Below are positions 8,666-17,939 of a stretch of 64,000 nt of DNA, piece after piece (the first letter of the stretch is position 1; every line of letters starts with the position of its first letter). Made by a program: the position numbers and the translations under genes. Below the pieces are notes generated by a model. The model was not told where the DNA came from. It was given only the letters and a program-made list of their open reading frames with translations, and searched no databases. This DNA is from Robertkochia solimangrovi. Lineage in GTDB: Bacteria > Bacteroidota > Bacteroidia > Flavobacteriales > Flavobacteriaceae. Where the stretch lies: NCBI RefSeq assembly GCF_007279655.1, contig NZ_QKWN01000004.1:1-64000 (forward strand), in the 5' to 3' direction.

Positions 8666-10403
8666 ATTCCCTTCTTTTCTTTACCTGTATCGACAACCTG
8701 AAATACAGAGTTCTGGCAATTAGCACCAGGACAATTGCAAAGGGAAAGGCAAAAATCAGTGTAGCGGCCTGCAGCGCTTTTAATCCACCTCCTGCAAGCA
8801 AGAGCAAACTCAAAGTTGCCAAAACCACTCCCCAAATAACCTTTAATCTAAGCTTAGGATCGAGATCTCCCTCCGATGTCATCATACTGATTACAAAAGT
8901 GGCAGAGTCTGCAGAAGTGACCAAAAATGTAAATAACAATAACAACGCTACCACAGAAGTAACTTTGTCAAATGGAAGCTGTTCAAGAAAAACGAAGGTT
9001 CCTAAATTTACATTCGAAACAATACGTTCTCCTATCGTAGAGTCACCAAATAATTCCATGGCTATTGCCGATCCTCCGAACACAGAGAACCAGAGGATAC
9101 TGAAAAGCACCGGTATAAAAAGACAACCAATGATCAGCTCCTTGATAGTTCTTCCTTTCGATATCCTGGCTATAAAAATTCCCACGAATGGAGACCAGGC
9201 CATCCACCAGGTAAAATAACTCAAAGTCCAATTCCCCATCCAACGTTCATATTCCGGTTCATAAGGATCTACTTTAAAGCTAAATTCCGGAAGACGTTGT
9301 AGATATTGACCAATCGAATCAACAAAAACCTTCAAATCAAAAAGCGAATTTCCTGCGATAAAAACAAAAATCAATAATGCTATTGCTGTAAGCATATTTA
9401 GATTTGAAAGAATCCTGATCCCTTTTTCTAATCCTGTTGAAGAAGATATCACAAAAATCACTGTAATCAGTAACGTGATAAGAGCATATCCCGCAAAGTT
9501 CTGAGTATCCCAGCCAAACACATAATCAACCCCTCCACTGATCTGCAATACGCCAAGCCCCAGTGATGCACTCACACCAAAAACTACCGCCAGAATTGCA
9601 ATAAGATCAACGATTGCTTTTATCATTTTCCGGGAAGATTTCTTCTTTGTAAAATCTAATATACTTGAAGAGATCAAATACTTCTTTCGCTTACGAAATC
9701 CATAATAGGCCGTACCTAAGGCACATATTGTATACACACCCCAAGCATGAAACCCCCAATGAAATGCCGTGTAGGCCATCGCAGATTTTGCAGACTCAAC
9801 AGTTACCGGCATATCCGTAGGAGGATGTAAAAAATGACTCATAGGCTCAGCGGTTCCCCAAAATAAGATCCCCACCCCCATTCCTGCAGAGAATAACATT
9901 GAATACCATGAAAAATCAGAAAACTCCGGACGTTCATTTGGCGGACCTAATACCACTCTCCCAAATCGTCCAAATGCCAGGTAAAATAAAAAAATTAAGA
10001 AGCCCGAAGCGAGTAGCACATAGAACCAACTCAAGTTGTGTGCAATAAAAAAAGAGATGTTATCGGCAACGGCAACCAGCTTTTCTCCTGAAAATAATGC
10101 AAATATGATCACCAGTACCGCGATCGATAAACTTATCCAGAATGTGATTCCAACAATAGACTTTTCCTCTTCCCTGATCTGCTGTACATCCCTACGAATA
10201 TCATCAAGCTCATTTTCGATTAACATATCGTAGAAAGTCTCAGTTCTTCTTTCGATCTCCGTATAGCTTTTGGATTTCCTCATGTCAAGCTCCCTTCTGA
10301 GCTTTATTTCATACTCTTCCACCATCGAATCAACAGCTAACTGTACTTCCGGATTTTTAATTTCACGGGAAGGATCGGAATTCATATTTTTCTTCCTTAT
10401 CAT
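8664..10403 (-). CDS. BCCT family betaine/choline/carnitine-type transporter
   Basis: A 579-residue secondary transporter with about 12 transmembrane helices, probably importing a compatible solute such as glycine betaine. Family hallmarks are GMGVG at 174-178 in TM3, then FWGTAEP, and the aromatic box W399-W400-x-x-W403 in TM8, matching the WWxxW substrate cage of BetP. The GxGxG stretch resembles sodium-coupled betaine carriers rather than CaiT, but substrate remains inference. Residues 1-80 are a charged, probably coiled-coil cytoplasmic extension that could serve in osmosensing. A second ATG at 10385 is possible. No promoter with consensus -7 was found. Confidence 0.92.
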   Translation of the reverse strand: MIRKKNMNSDPSREIKNPEVQLAVDSMVEEYEIKLRRELDMRKSKSYTEIERRTETFYDMLIENELDDIRRDVQQIREEEKSIVGITFWISLSIAVLVIIFALFSGEKLVAVADNISFFIAHNLSWFYVLLASGFLIFLFYLAFGRFGRVVLGPPNERPEFSDFSWYSMLFSAGMGVGILFWGTAEPMSHFLHPPTDMPVTVESAKSAMAYTAFHWGFHAWGVYTICALGTAYYGFRKRKKYLISSSILDFTKKKSSRKMIKAIVDLIAILAVVFGVSASLGLGVLQISGGVDYVFGWDTQNFAGYALITLLITVIFVISSSTGLEKGIRILSNLNMLTAIALLIFVFIAGNSLFDLKVFVDSIGQYLQRLPEFSFKVDPYEPEYERWMGNWTLSYFTWWMAWSPFVGIFIARISKGRTIKELIIGCLFIPVLFSILWFSVFGGSAIAMELFGDSTIGERIVSNVNLGTFVFLEQLPFDKVTSVVALLLLFTFLVTSADSATFVISMMTSEGDLDPKLRLKVIWGVVLATLSLLLLAGGGLKALQAATLIFAFPFAIVLVLIARTLYFRLSIQVKKRRE

Positions 10404-10664
10404 ATAAAGATCGTATTTAAAAAATGAGAACTAAAAAGTGAAGATTTCAATGCGCCTAGGCACACACTGATTAAGAGACTCTTATAATTTAGGGATTTAA
10501 CACCTGAATTACAACGTTTTAGGTTACAGATATGTTAACAATTATCCTATCCATCGATTATTTAGTAAATTAAAAGACCTAAACCTCCCGGAATAGTATA
10601 GTGATTCACGTAATTGAAGATCGCCTTTGTGATAAAATTCCGGGTAAAACCAAAAGCACCCGGT

Positions 10665-11630
10665 ATGAAATATATCAAAAGATTTATCACTCCAGCAATT
10701 CTGTTCATAGCAGCACTAGTAATCAAATCAGGAGCTGATACCTTTTTAAACTTCAACGAGAACACAGCCTATTTAGCACAAAAACTCGGCTCGATCTTAT
10801 TGATCATCTGTGTCACCTGGGGCATGATCGGTATTCTCAAGATCACAAAGAAACAGTACTTACAGAAATATGATTTTTCTTCAGAGAATAATCTCGATGC
10901 CCGTAAGCTATACACCCAATTCAATATCCTGGAAAAGATCATCATCTTTATAATTGTGATCGTGGCCATTGCTATTACGCTCATGTTATTCGATGAAGTT
11001 AGAAAGATAGGAATAAGCCTATTTGCTTCTGCAGGTGTTGCGGGTTTAATTCTTGGACTTGCTGCCCAAAAAGCTATTGCAACAATTCTAGCCGGATTAC
11101 AGATCGCAATTTCACAACCGATCCGCCTGGATGATGTTTTGGTGGTAGAAGGAGAATGGGGCTGGGTAGAAGAAATATCTTTAACTTTTGTAGTTGTCCG
11201 CATATGGGATAAAAGACGATTGGTTCTTCCCACCACCTATTTCATCGAAAAACCATTTCAAAACTGGACACGTACCAGCGCTGATATACTGGGCACGGTC
11301 TTCATCTATACCGACTATAGTATTTCCTTTGAAGCACTCCGTAAAGAACAAACCAGACTGCTTAAATCCACAGATCTCTGGGATGGTAACGTTGACGTAC
11401 TACAGGTGACCGACTGCAAAGAGAATTATATTGAGATCCGCTCCCTTATGAGCGCAAGAAATTCTCCTGTTGCATGGGATCTGCGTGTTTTTATCCGGGA
11501 AAAACTGATCGAATTCATTCAAAAGAATTATCCTGAAAGCCTTCCCCGAACACGAATTGAGATTAAGGATACTATTTCTGCCAATAATATACCCCATGAC
11601 CGTATGGCTCTCAAACCCGGAGAGGCATAA
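10665..11630 (+). CDS. MscS-family mechanosensitive channel
   Basis: Small-conductance mechanosensitive channel homologue, which opens to release solutes on hypo-osmotic shock. Hydrophobic N-terminal helices are followed by the Gly/Ala-rich pore helix (SAGVAGLILGLAAQKA) and the MscS beta domain (QPIRLDDVLVVEGEWG, then VRIWDKRRLVLPTTYF). An alpha/beta C-terminal part follows. I choose the ATG at 10665 (321 residues). The frame stays open back to a TTG at 10614, which would add 17 residues. The adjacent divergent betaine-type transporter makes an osmotic-stress pairing plausible. Confidence 0.88.
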   Translation: MKYIKRFITPAILFIAALVIKSGADTFLNFNENTAYLAQKLGSILLIICVTWGMIGILKITKKQYLQKYDFSSENNLDARKLYTQFNILEKIIIFIIVIVAIAITLMLFDEVRKIGISLFASAGVAGLILGLAAQKAIATILAGLQIAISQPIRLDDVLVVEGEWGWVEEISLTFVVVRIWDKRRLVLPTTYFIEKPFQNWTRTSADILGTVFIYTDYSISFEALRKEQTRLLKSTDLWDGNVDVLQVTDCKENYIEIRSLMSARNSPVAWDLRVFIREKLIEFIQKNYPESLPRTRIEIKDTISANNIPHDRMALKPGEA

Positions 11631-11761
11631 AATTCAAAACATACTTATCCTATCCTCATCCTGTTATCATAGGAAAGAATTATGCGTATGTCACTGATTA
11701 CCTTTATTTTCCCTCAATCATTCAAACATTTTTGTATATTCAGTATTTCTAATAAGCTCAT

Positions 11762-12787
11762 ATGAATAGCAGACTGATTAGCCCCTCATTGCTCCGACAA
11801 CTATTTATGCTCGGACTTATTCTTATTTTCGGTTATCTGATTTTGGAAGAAATGCTCCCCTACCTTTCCGGTATTCTGGGAGCTATAACTTTTTTCCTGT
11901 TGTTTCGAGGCATTATGAAAAAAATGCTCGCCAAAGGATGGAAACCCTGGGTTGGCGCAACGATCATTATGATTTCGTCACTAATCGTAATCATTATTCC
12001 TATTTGGCTGATCATCCAATTGTTGGCAAGCAAACTTAAGGACGCAGCCCGAAATTCCGAAAAGATCATGGCGGTGATCAAAGAAAAACTCGGATTACTG
12101 GAACATCATATAGGCATCGATGTGATGTCCAGCATCAACTCTCAGGATGTGACATCCTGGGTTTCAGACAATGTTCAAAGCCTTGTCGGCTCCACGTTCA
12201 ATGTAGTGATGGCGATTAGCATCATGTATTTCATATTGTATTATATGCTTACGAATATGGAAGGTTTGAAAAGGGAACTGAGTAAATATTTGCCGATCAG
12301 TGATAATAACATCCAGTTGATTTCAAAAGAGGTTAATGATATCGTAAAATCAAATGCGATCGGAATCCCACTTGTTGCATTTTTCCAGGGGTTGGTAGCG
12401 TTGATCGGTTATTATATTTTTGGCGTACCCGACCCAATTTTCTGGTTTGTAGTCACCTTTGTAGGTTCTATGATTCCCTTTGTAGGGACAGCTCTGGGTA
12501 TTGTACCGGTAACCATTCTCCTGTTTTCACAGGGCCATAATTGGCAAGCGATCGGAATTCTGATCTACGGAATCACTGTTGTGGGTGTCACTGATAATGT
12601 TTTCAGAATCATTATCCAGAATAAACTGGCAAATCTTCACCCCCTGATTACATTGATCGGGGTAATCATTGGAGTACCTCTTTTTGGGTTTATAGGATTG
12701 ATCTTTGGTCCGTTGCTCATCAGTCTCTTTATGCTTTTGGTAAAGATTTACAGAAACGAATACGGCCTGCATCATAAAAAACTATGA
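11762..12787 (+). CDS. AI-2E family (PerM/YdiK-like) transporter
   Basis: A 341-residue polytopic membrane protein with about eight helices. It shows the typical C-terminal half of the AI-2E family: a conserved PFVGTALGIVP segment and a closing glycine-rich helix pair (GVPLFGFIGLIFGPLL). Characterised members include TqsA and sodium/proton antiporters, so the substrate cannot be inferred. It starts with ATG and stands alone between mscS and the convergent folD. An imperfect inverted repeat (CGGCCTG / CAGGCCG) spans its stop codon at 12763-12796 but has no clean T-run. Confidence 0.85.
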   Translation: MNSRLISPSLLRQLFMLGLILIFGYLILEEMLPYLSGILGAITFFLLFRGIMKKMLAKGWKPWVGATIIMISSLIVIIIPIWLIIQLLASKLKDAARNSEKIMAVIKEKLGLLEHHIGIDVMSSINSQDVTSWVSDNVQSLVGSTFNVVMAISIMYFILYYMLTNMEGLKRELSKYLPISDNNIQLISKEVNDIVKSNAIGIPLVAFFQGLVALIGYYIFGVPDPIFWFVVTFVGSMIPFVGTALGIVPVTILLFSQGHNWQAIGILIYGITVVGVTDNVFRIIIQNKLANLHPLITLIGVIIGVPLFGFIGLIFGPLLISLFMLLVKIYRNEYGLHHKKL

Positions 12788-12829
12788 AACAGGCCGCATT
12801 TATTATTTAGTGTATGGTACTACCGGAAA

Positions 12830-13720
12830 TTATAGGGCAGCTTTTTCACGGTGACGCTCTCTTGCCAACAAGGTATTCTTTAAAAGCATCGCAATGGTCA
12901 TCGGCCCTACACCCCCCGGAACCGGAGTGATGTAACTAGCCTTTTTACTCACTTCCTCATATTCAACATCCCCAACGATACGATACCCTTTTGGGGTCGT
13001 CTCATCAGTTACACGAGTAATCCCCACGTCGATCACAACAACTCCTTCTTTTACCATATCTCCTTTTAAAAACCCCGGAACTCCCAGAGCGGAGATAATG
13101 ATATCAGCCTGACGCGTAATCTCATCAATATTCTTTGTATGACTATGGGTTAGAGTAACTGTTGAATTACCAGGAAATCCTTTTCTTCCCATCAGGATAC
13201 TCATAGGTCTACCAACGATATGTGATCTTCCGATCACTACAGTATGCTTCCCTTGTGTTTGTACATTATAACGTTCGAGCAATTCGAGAATACCAAAAGG
13301 AGTTGCAGGAATAAAAGTACTCATATCCAACGCCATTTTACCGAAATTCATCGGATGGAAACCATCCACATCCTTATCAGGATCAACAGCAAGAAGAACC
13401 TTTTGAGTATCGATCTGCTTGGGAAGAGGAAGCTGCACGATAAATCCGTCAATTTCCTTATCCTTATTCAATTCCTCGATCTTCTTAAGCAATTCGAGTT
13501 CACTCGTTGTACTTGGCATTTTCACGAGGGTAGATTCAAATCCGATACGCTCACAAGCCTTAACTTTACTTCCAACATAAGTAAGACTTGCACCATCATT
13601 ACCCACAAGGATAGCTGCAAGATGAGGAACTTTCTCTCCTCTGTCTTTCATCTGAGCCACTTCGGCAGCAATTTCATCCTTGATCTGATTTGAGATCTTT
13701 TTACCGTCTAGTATTTCCAT
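12830..13720 (-). CDS. folD: Bifunctional methylenetetrahydrofolate dehydrogenase/cyclohydrolase FolD
   Basis: A 296-residue cytosolic enzyme of one-carbon metabolism, converting 5,10-methylene-THF to 5,10-methenyl-THF with NADP and then to 10-formyl-THF. The catalytic Tyr48-x-x-x-Lys52 pair lies in LTYVGSKVK. The substrate loop VQLPLP, the NADP-binding GRSHIVGRP segment and the C-terminal PGGVGPMT signature are all present. It lies 60 nt downstream of ffh on the same strand and is probably co-transcribed with it. Confidence 0.97.
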   Translation of the reverse strand: MEILDGKKISNQIKDEIAAEVAQMKDRGEKVPHLAAILVGNDGASLTYVGSKVKACERIGFESTLVKMPSTTSELELLKKIEELNKDKEIDGFIVQLPLPKQIDTQKVLLAVDPDKDVDGFHPMNFGKMALDMSTFIPATPFGILELLERYNVQTQGKHTVVIGRSHIVGRPMSILMGRKGFPGNSTVTLTHSHTKNIDEITRQADIIISALGVPGFLKGDMVKEGVVVIDVGITRVTDETTPKGYRIVGDVEYEEVSKKASYITPVPGGVGPMTIAMLLKNTLLARERHREKAAL

Positions 13721-13780
13721 TACCCCTATTTAATTGTAAATTATTTAACTCTTAACTTCTATTCTAATTATTAGCTGCAA

Positions 13781-15118
13781 TTAAGGCATCCCTTTCATAT
13801 TGTTCATCATCTGCATCATCTTACGGCCACCACCACCTTGCATCATTTTCATCATTTTGCTCATCTGGTTGAACTGCTTCAGCAATTGATTCACTTCTTG
13901 AATACTGGTCCCGCTACCTTTAGCCACACGCTTTTTTCGACTTCCGTTAAGGATGGTCGGATTCGATCTTTCCTCAGGTGTCATGGAATGAATGATCGCC
14001 TCGATACCTTTGAAAGCATCATCATCAATATCAATACCCTTCAACGCTTTTCCGGCTCCCGGAATCATCCCAAGCAGGTCTTTCATACTACCCATCTTCT
14101 TGATCTGTTGGATCTGATTCAGGAAGTCATCAAAACCGAATTGATTTTTAGCGATCTTCTTTTGAAGTTTACGGGCTTCCTCTTCATCAAATTGCTCCTG
14201 CGCCCTTTCCACAAGGGAAACAACGTCCCCCATTCCTAAGATCCTGTCTGCCATTCGGGAAGGGTGGAATACGTCGATCGCATCCAGTTTTTCACCGGTA
14301 CCGATAAATTTAATCGGTTTATCAACAACAGATTTAATGGAGAGGGCTGCACCACCACGGGTATCACCATCCAGTTTTGTTAATACAACACCATCAAAGT
14401 TAAGGATATCATTAAAGGCTTTGGCAGTATTAACGGCATCCTGCCCAGTCATGGAATCAACAACGAACAAGGTCTCATTCGGCTGAATAGCCTTATGAAT
14501 GTTGGCGATTTCTGTCATCATCTGCTCATCGACTGCCAGACGACCGGCGGTATCGATGATCACCACATTATGTCCATTGGCCTTTGCATGGTTAATACCT
14601 GCTATAGCGATGGCAACCGGGTCATTATTACCCCGGTCTGAATAAACCTCAACTCCTAACTGATCGCCAACTACATGTAGCTGATCGATCGCAGCCGGAC
14701 GATAAACATCACAGGCTACTAGAAGTGGTTTTTTGGTTTTTTTATTTTTCAGAAAGTTAGCAAGCTTACCGGAAAAGGTAGTTTTACCAGAACCCTGAAG
14801 ACCAGACATAAGAATGATCGATGGTTTTCCGGAAAGGTCGATACCTGCGGTTTCTCCCCCCATCAGTTCGGTAAGTTCATCCTTAACCAGCTTTACCATC
14901 AATTGTCCTGGTTTCAGAGAAGAAAGTACATCTTGTCCTATCGCCTTCTCCTTTACACTATTGGTAAATGCTTTAGCCGTTTTAAAGTTAACGTCAGCGT
15001 CAAGAAGGGCCCTGCGAACCTCTTTAAGTGTTTCCGCAACGTTCACTTCCGTGATCTGACCATGTCCTTTCAGGACGTGAAAGGCCTTATCTAACTTTTC
15101 ACTTAAATTATCAAACAT
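13781..15118 (-). CDS. ffh: Signal recognition particle protein Ffh (SRP54)
   Basis: A 445-residue SRP GTPase. With 4.5S RNA it binds signal sequences at the ribosome and hands them to FtsY. The N domain (1-90) leads into the G domain with P-loop GLQGSGKTT (106-114), DTAGR and the TKLDGDTRGG closing loop. The methionine-rich M domain ends in a Met/Gly tail (MMKMMQGGGG and after), which forms the signal-binding groove. It lies downstream of argS but has its own likely -7 box. Confidence 0.97.
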   Translation of the reverse strand: MFDNLSEKLDKAFHVLKGHGQITEVNVAETLKEVRRALLDADVNFKTAKAFTNSVKEKAIGQDVLSSLKPGQLMVKLVKDELTELMGGETAGIDLSGKPSIILMSGLQGSGKTTFSGKLANFLKNKKTKKPLLVACDVYRPAAIDQLHVVGDQLGVEVYSDRGNNDPVAIAIAGINHAKANGHNVVIIDTAGRLAVDEQMMTEIANIHKAIQPNETLFVVDSMTGQDAVNTAKAFNDILNFDGVVLTKLDGDTRGGAALSIKSVVDKPIKFIGTGEKLDAIDVFHPSRMADRILGMGDVVSLVERAQEQFDEEEARKLQKKIAKNQFGFDDFLNQIQQIKKMGSMKDLLGMIPGAGKALKGIDIDDDAFKGIEAIIHSMTPEERSNPTILNGSRKKRVAKGSGTSIQEVNQLLKQFNQMSKMMKMMQGGGGRKMMQMMNNMKGMP

Positions 15119-15169
15119 ATATTTTTACTGTCTTTAAAGCGGTTTATCTCCCTAAAATATCGGGAGTTG

Positions 15170-15177
15170 CAAATTTA
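15170..15177 (-). promoter_or_regulatory. Probable ffh promoter -7 box (TAAATTTG)
   Basis: An exact TAnnTTTG match on the minus strand, 51 nt upstream of the ffh ATG. A perfect 8-bp inverted repeat (GTACGAAG / CTTCGTAC, 15194-15218) lies just upstream, between argS and this box. It lacks a T-run. Confidence 0.45.
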
Positions 15178-15284
15178 GTTAATTGTATCCGAAGTACGAA
15201 GAAATTAGACCTTCGTACAGCTTTAAAATTAAAACGCGAACAAAGTTATTATGCCTGTAGTCTCCGTCTAATTTCGCCATAATC

Positions 15285-17063
15285 TTACATCCTTTCAGGC
15301 ACTTTGATACCTAACAACCTTAAAGCGTTGGCTATCAATTGACTGACAACTTCAGATAACTGAACTCTGAATATTCGTTCCTCCTCCAGCTCTGCGCCAA
15401 GTATACTCACATTCTGATAGAAAGAGTTGAACTCCTTTACAACCTCATAAACATAATTAGCAATAACTGCCGGACTGTATTGAATAGCAGCCTGTTGCAC
15501 TATTTCCGGAAATTGCAGTAACAATTTCAACAATTCCTTTTCTCTTGCATGAAGTGTATATGCCGTTACGGTGTCCGAATAATCGAAGTCTGCCTTTCTC
15601 AGGATCGATTGAATCCTTGCATAGGTATATTGAATGAACGGCCCTGTATTTCCTTGAAAATCTATAGATTCTTTAGGATCAAATAGTATTCGCTTCTTCG
15701 GATCCACTTTTAGTATATAATACTTCAGGGCTCCGAGACCGATCGTCTTATAAAGCTCTTTCTTTTCTTCTTCAGTAAATCCTTCAAGTTTGCCGAGCTC
15801 CTCAGATATTTCTGCTGCAGTTCCGGTCATCTCCTCAACAAGATCATCCGCATCGACCACAGTACCCTCACGGCTTTTCATCTTACCACTAGGAAGATCC
15901 ACCATACCATAACTCAAATGATACAGATGTTCTGCCCAATCAAATCCGAGTTTTTGTAAAATAAGAAATAGCACTTTAAAATGATAATCCTGTTCATTAC
16001 CAACCGTATAGACCATTCCTCCAATATCAGGATGATCCTTTACCCGCTGTATCGCAGTTCCGATATCCTGAGTCATATACACTGCCGTTCCATCAGCACG
16101 CAGAACGATCTTTTCATCTAATCCTTCGTCTGAAAGATCGATCCATACAGATCCATCCTCCTTTTTATAAAAGACCCCTTTTTCCAACCCGGCAGCAACC
16201 ACATCCTTTCCTAAAAGATACGTATCACTTTCATAATACAGTTTATCAAAATCAACGCCGAGTTCGCGGTAGGTTTCTTCGAAGCCCCTATAAACCCAAG
16301 AATTCATCATTTTCCAGAGCCCGATAACTTCTGGTTCACCTGCCTCCCATTTTCGTAACATTTCCTGCGCCTCTAATAGAATAGGCGCCTCTTTTTCAGC
16401 ATCTTTCTTCTCGACACCTTTGGAGACTAACGCTTCGATCTCTGCCTTATATGCCTTATCAAAGGCTACATAATAATTTCCAACCAGTTTATCTCCTTTT
16501 AAACCTGTAGACTCCGGGGTTTCTCCATTCCCAAATCGCTGCCAGGCCAACATTGATTTACAAATATGTATTCCCCTGTCATTGATAATCTGAGTTTTGT
16601 AAACCCTTTTTCCTGAAGCTTTCAGGATTTCTGCTACCGAATACCCGAGAAGATTATTCCTGATATGCCCCAAGTGAAGGGGTTTATTCGTATTAGGTGA
16701 AGAATATTCAACCATAACGGCTTTGGATCCATGTTCAGGTACAACATAACCATATTCAGAAATATTGCGGATCTCATCAAAAGAATCCTTATAATAGGCA
16801 TCTGCAATTACCAGATTCAGAAACCCCTTGACCACATTGAAACCGGTCACTTCATCAACCTGCTCTGTAAGGACAGTACCTAGAGTTTCCCCTATTTGCT
16901 GTGGATTACCCTTGATGAACTTAAGCATGGGAAAGATCACTACCGTGAGATCTCCTTCAAATTCCTTTCGTGTTGCCTGAATTTCAACCGAAGGCAATTC
17001 CAGTTGATAAATCTCTTTCACGGCCTTCTTGACCGCAGTGTTTAACTTTTCCTGAATTAACAT
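15285..17063 (-). CDS. argS: Arginyl-tRNA synthetase
   Basis: A 592-residue class I aminoacyl-tRNA synthetase charging tRNA-Arg. The N-terminal additional domain (1-110) is followed by the HIGH motif as HLGH (130-133) after SSPNTNKP. A KMSKS-like GKMKSREGT loop comes next, and then the all-helical DALR anticodon-binding domain, ending in the typical LLGIKVPERM. The start is fixed by an ATG preceded by a consensus -7 box. Confidence 0.97.
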   Translation of the reverse strand: MLIQEKLNTAVKKAVKEIYQLELPSVEIQATRKEFEGDLTVVIFPMLKFIKGNPQQIGETLGTVLTEQVDEVTGFNVVKGFLNLVIADAYYKDSFDEIRNISEYGYVVPEHGSKAVMVEYSSPNTNKPLHLGHIRNNLLGYSVAEILKASGKRVYKTQIINDRGIHICKSMLAWQRFGNGETPESTGLKGDKLVGNYYVAFDKAYKAEIEALVSKGVEKKDAEKEAPILLEAQEMLRKWEAGEPEVIGLWKMMNSWVYRGFEETYRELGVDFDKLYYESDTYLLGKDVVAAGLEKGVFYKKEDGSVWIDLSDEGLDEKIVLRADGTAVYMTQDIGTAIQRVKDHPDIGGMVYTVGNEQDYHFKVLFLILQKLGFDWAEHLYHLSYGMVDLPSGKMKSREGTVVDADDLVEEMTGTAAEISEELGKLEGFTEEEKKELYKTIGLGALKYYILKVDPKKRILFDPKESIDFQGNTGPFIQYTYARIQSILRKADFDYSDTVTAYTLHAREKELLKLLLQFPEIVQQAAIQYSPAVIANYVYEVVKEFNSFYQNVSILGAELEEERIFRVQLSEVVSQLIANALRLLGIKVPERM

Positions 17064-17080
17064 GTACTTAAATTTGGTTG

Positions 17081-17088
17081 CAAAGATA
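17081..17088 (-). promoter_or_regulatory. Probable argS promoter -7 box (TATCTTTG)
   Basis: TATCTTTG on the minus strand, 17 nt before the argS ATG. No clear -33 element at the consensus distance. Confidence 0.5.
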
Positions 17089-17244
17089 GTTATTTACAAA
17101 AATTTTTAACACCGGACAGCCACTTAAAAAGGAGGAAAAACATTAACTTCAGAAGCCATATTGCTTTATTATCGATTACACCCGATTCATTTTTATCAGT
17201 TATCAAATTGGAAGAGAACGCTTACAGCATTTAACAGAAGAAAT

Positions 17245-17679
17245 ATGATTTTAAACGTCTCCTATAATGAACCAGATATCAACCGTCTCATAGACGAAAA
17301 AGTTGGTAAATCATATTCCCTAATGGAACGACTGAAAATGGGCGGTACTGGCTCTCCCCCATTTGACATAAACGCATGTAGTACAGCTATCTACCACCTA
17401 CTCATTCTTGACAATAACAGAAACCGTTGCAATGTTGAAATACGGAGGAACGGAATATTGATCAGATTCAGATCCTTGCTGGATACATTTGCACTGGTCA
17501 TTCCTTATTACAAACTCGCGATGTATAAAACAGCACCTGAAACTTACAGTATCCACATTGATCATCATTTTATTCGTCTTAGAGCCCCGGGTAAAGCATC
17601 CGATAAATTTCTGCGTCAGTTACTCACTCTCAAAAATGAAAGACAATCGGGCTATTTGACTTCTGGAGATCTGAAATAA
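17245..17679 (+). CDS. Conserved hypothetical protein (small, soluble)
   Basis: A 144-residue soluble protein without signal peptide or membrane segment. It resembles small uncharacterised flavobacterial proteins that share the MERLKMGG, ACSTAIYHLLILDNNRN and HIDHHFIRL-type segments. I use the ATG at 17245. The frame extends to a TTG at 17161, but those 28 residues look non-coding. Mixed alpha/beta composition. It is divergent from argS and precedes the polysaccharide locus by 260 nt, so a link to that locus is unproven. Function unknown. Confidence 0.6.
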   Translation: MILNVSYNEPDINRLIDEKVGKSYSLMERLKMGGTGSPPFDINACSTAIYHLLILDNNRNRCNVEIRRNGILIRFRSLLDTFALVIPYYKLAMYKTAPETYSIHIDHHFIRLRAPGKASDKFLRQLLTLKNERQSGYLTSGDLK

Positions 17680-17939
17680 CCTTTATATTCTAATGGGAAC
17701 ATTTCAGCTATATGGAATGATCTGATTACTGCTTAATCAATTTACCTCTCGATTTTGAGCTTAAATTTCACATAAAAACACTTCTCCATTTCGAAAGTTT
17801 TCTCCCTGTTTTGACCAAAAAATGCATTTTATCTATTTTTTTATAATGTCAGAGAATTTACACCGGGGATAACCTATTTTTTGGATATTTTTAATTTTTC
17901 AAAACCAGCACGATAACAATTGGTTACGAACATATTTAT

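Noticed and set aside
12763-12796. Inverted repeat at the end of the AI-2E-family gene as terminator
   Set aside because: The stem is 7 bp with a 20-nt loop and no clean T-run.
13244-13693. 149-residue plus-strand frame
   Set aside because: It lies wholly antisense to folD, which has all catalytic motifs. No independent start signal was found.
15194-15218. Perfect inverted repeat (GTACGAAG / CTTCGTAC) as an argS terminator
   Set aside because: No T-run follows on the minus strand. It may be structural or regulatory but does not meet the intrinsic-terminator form.
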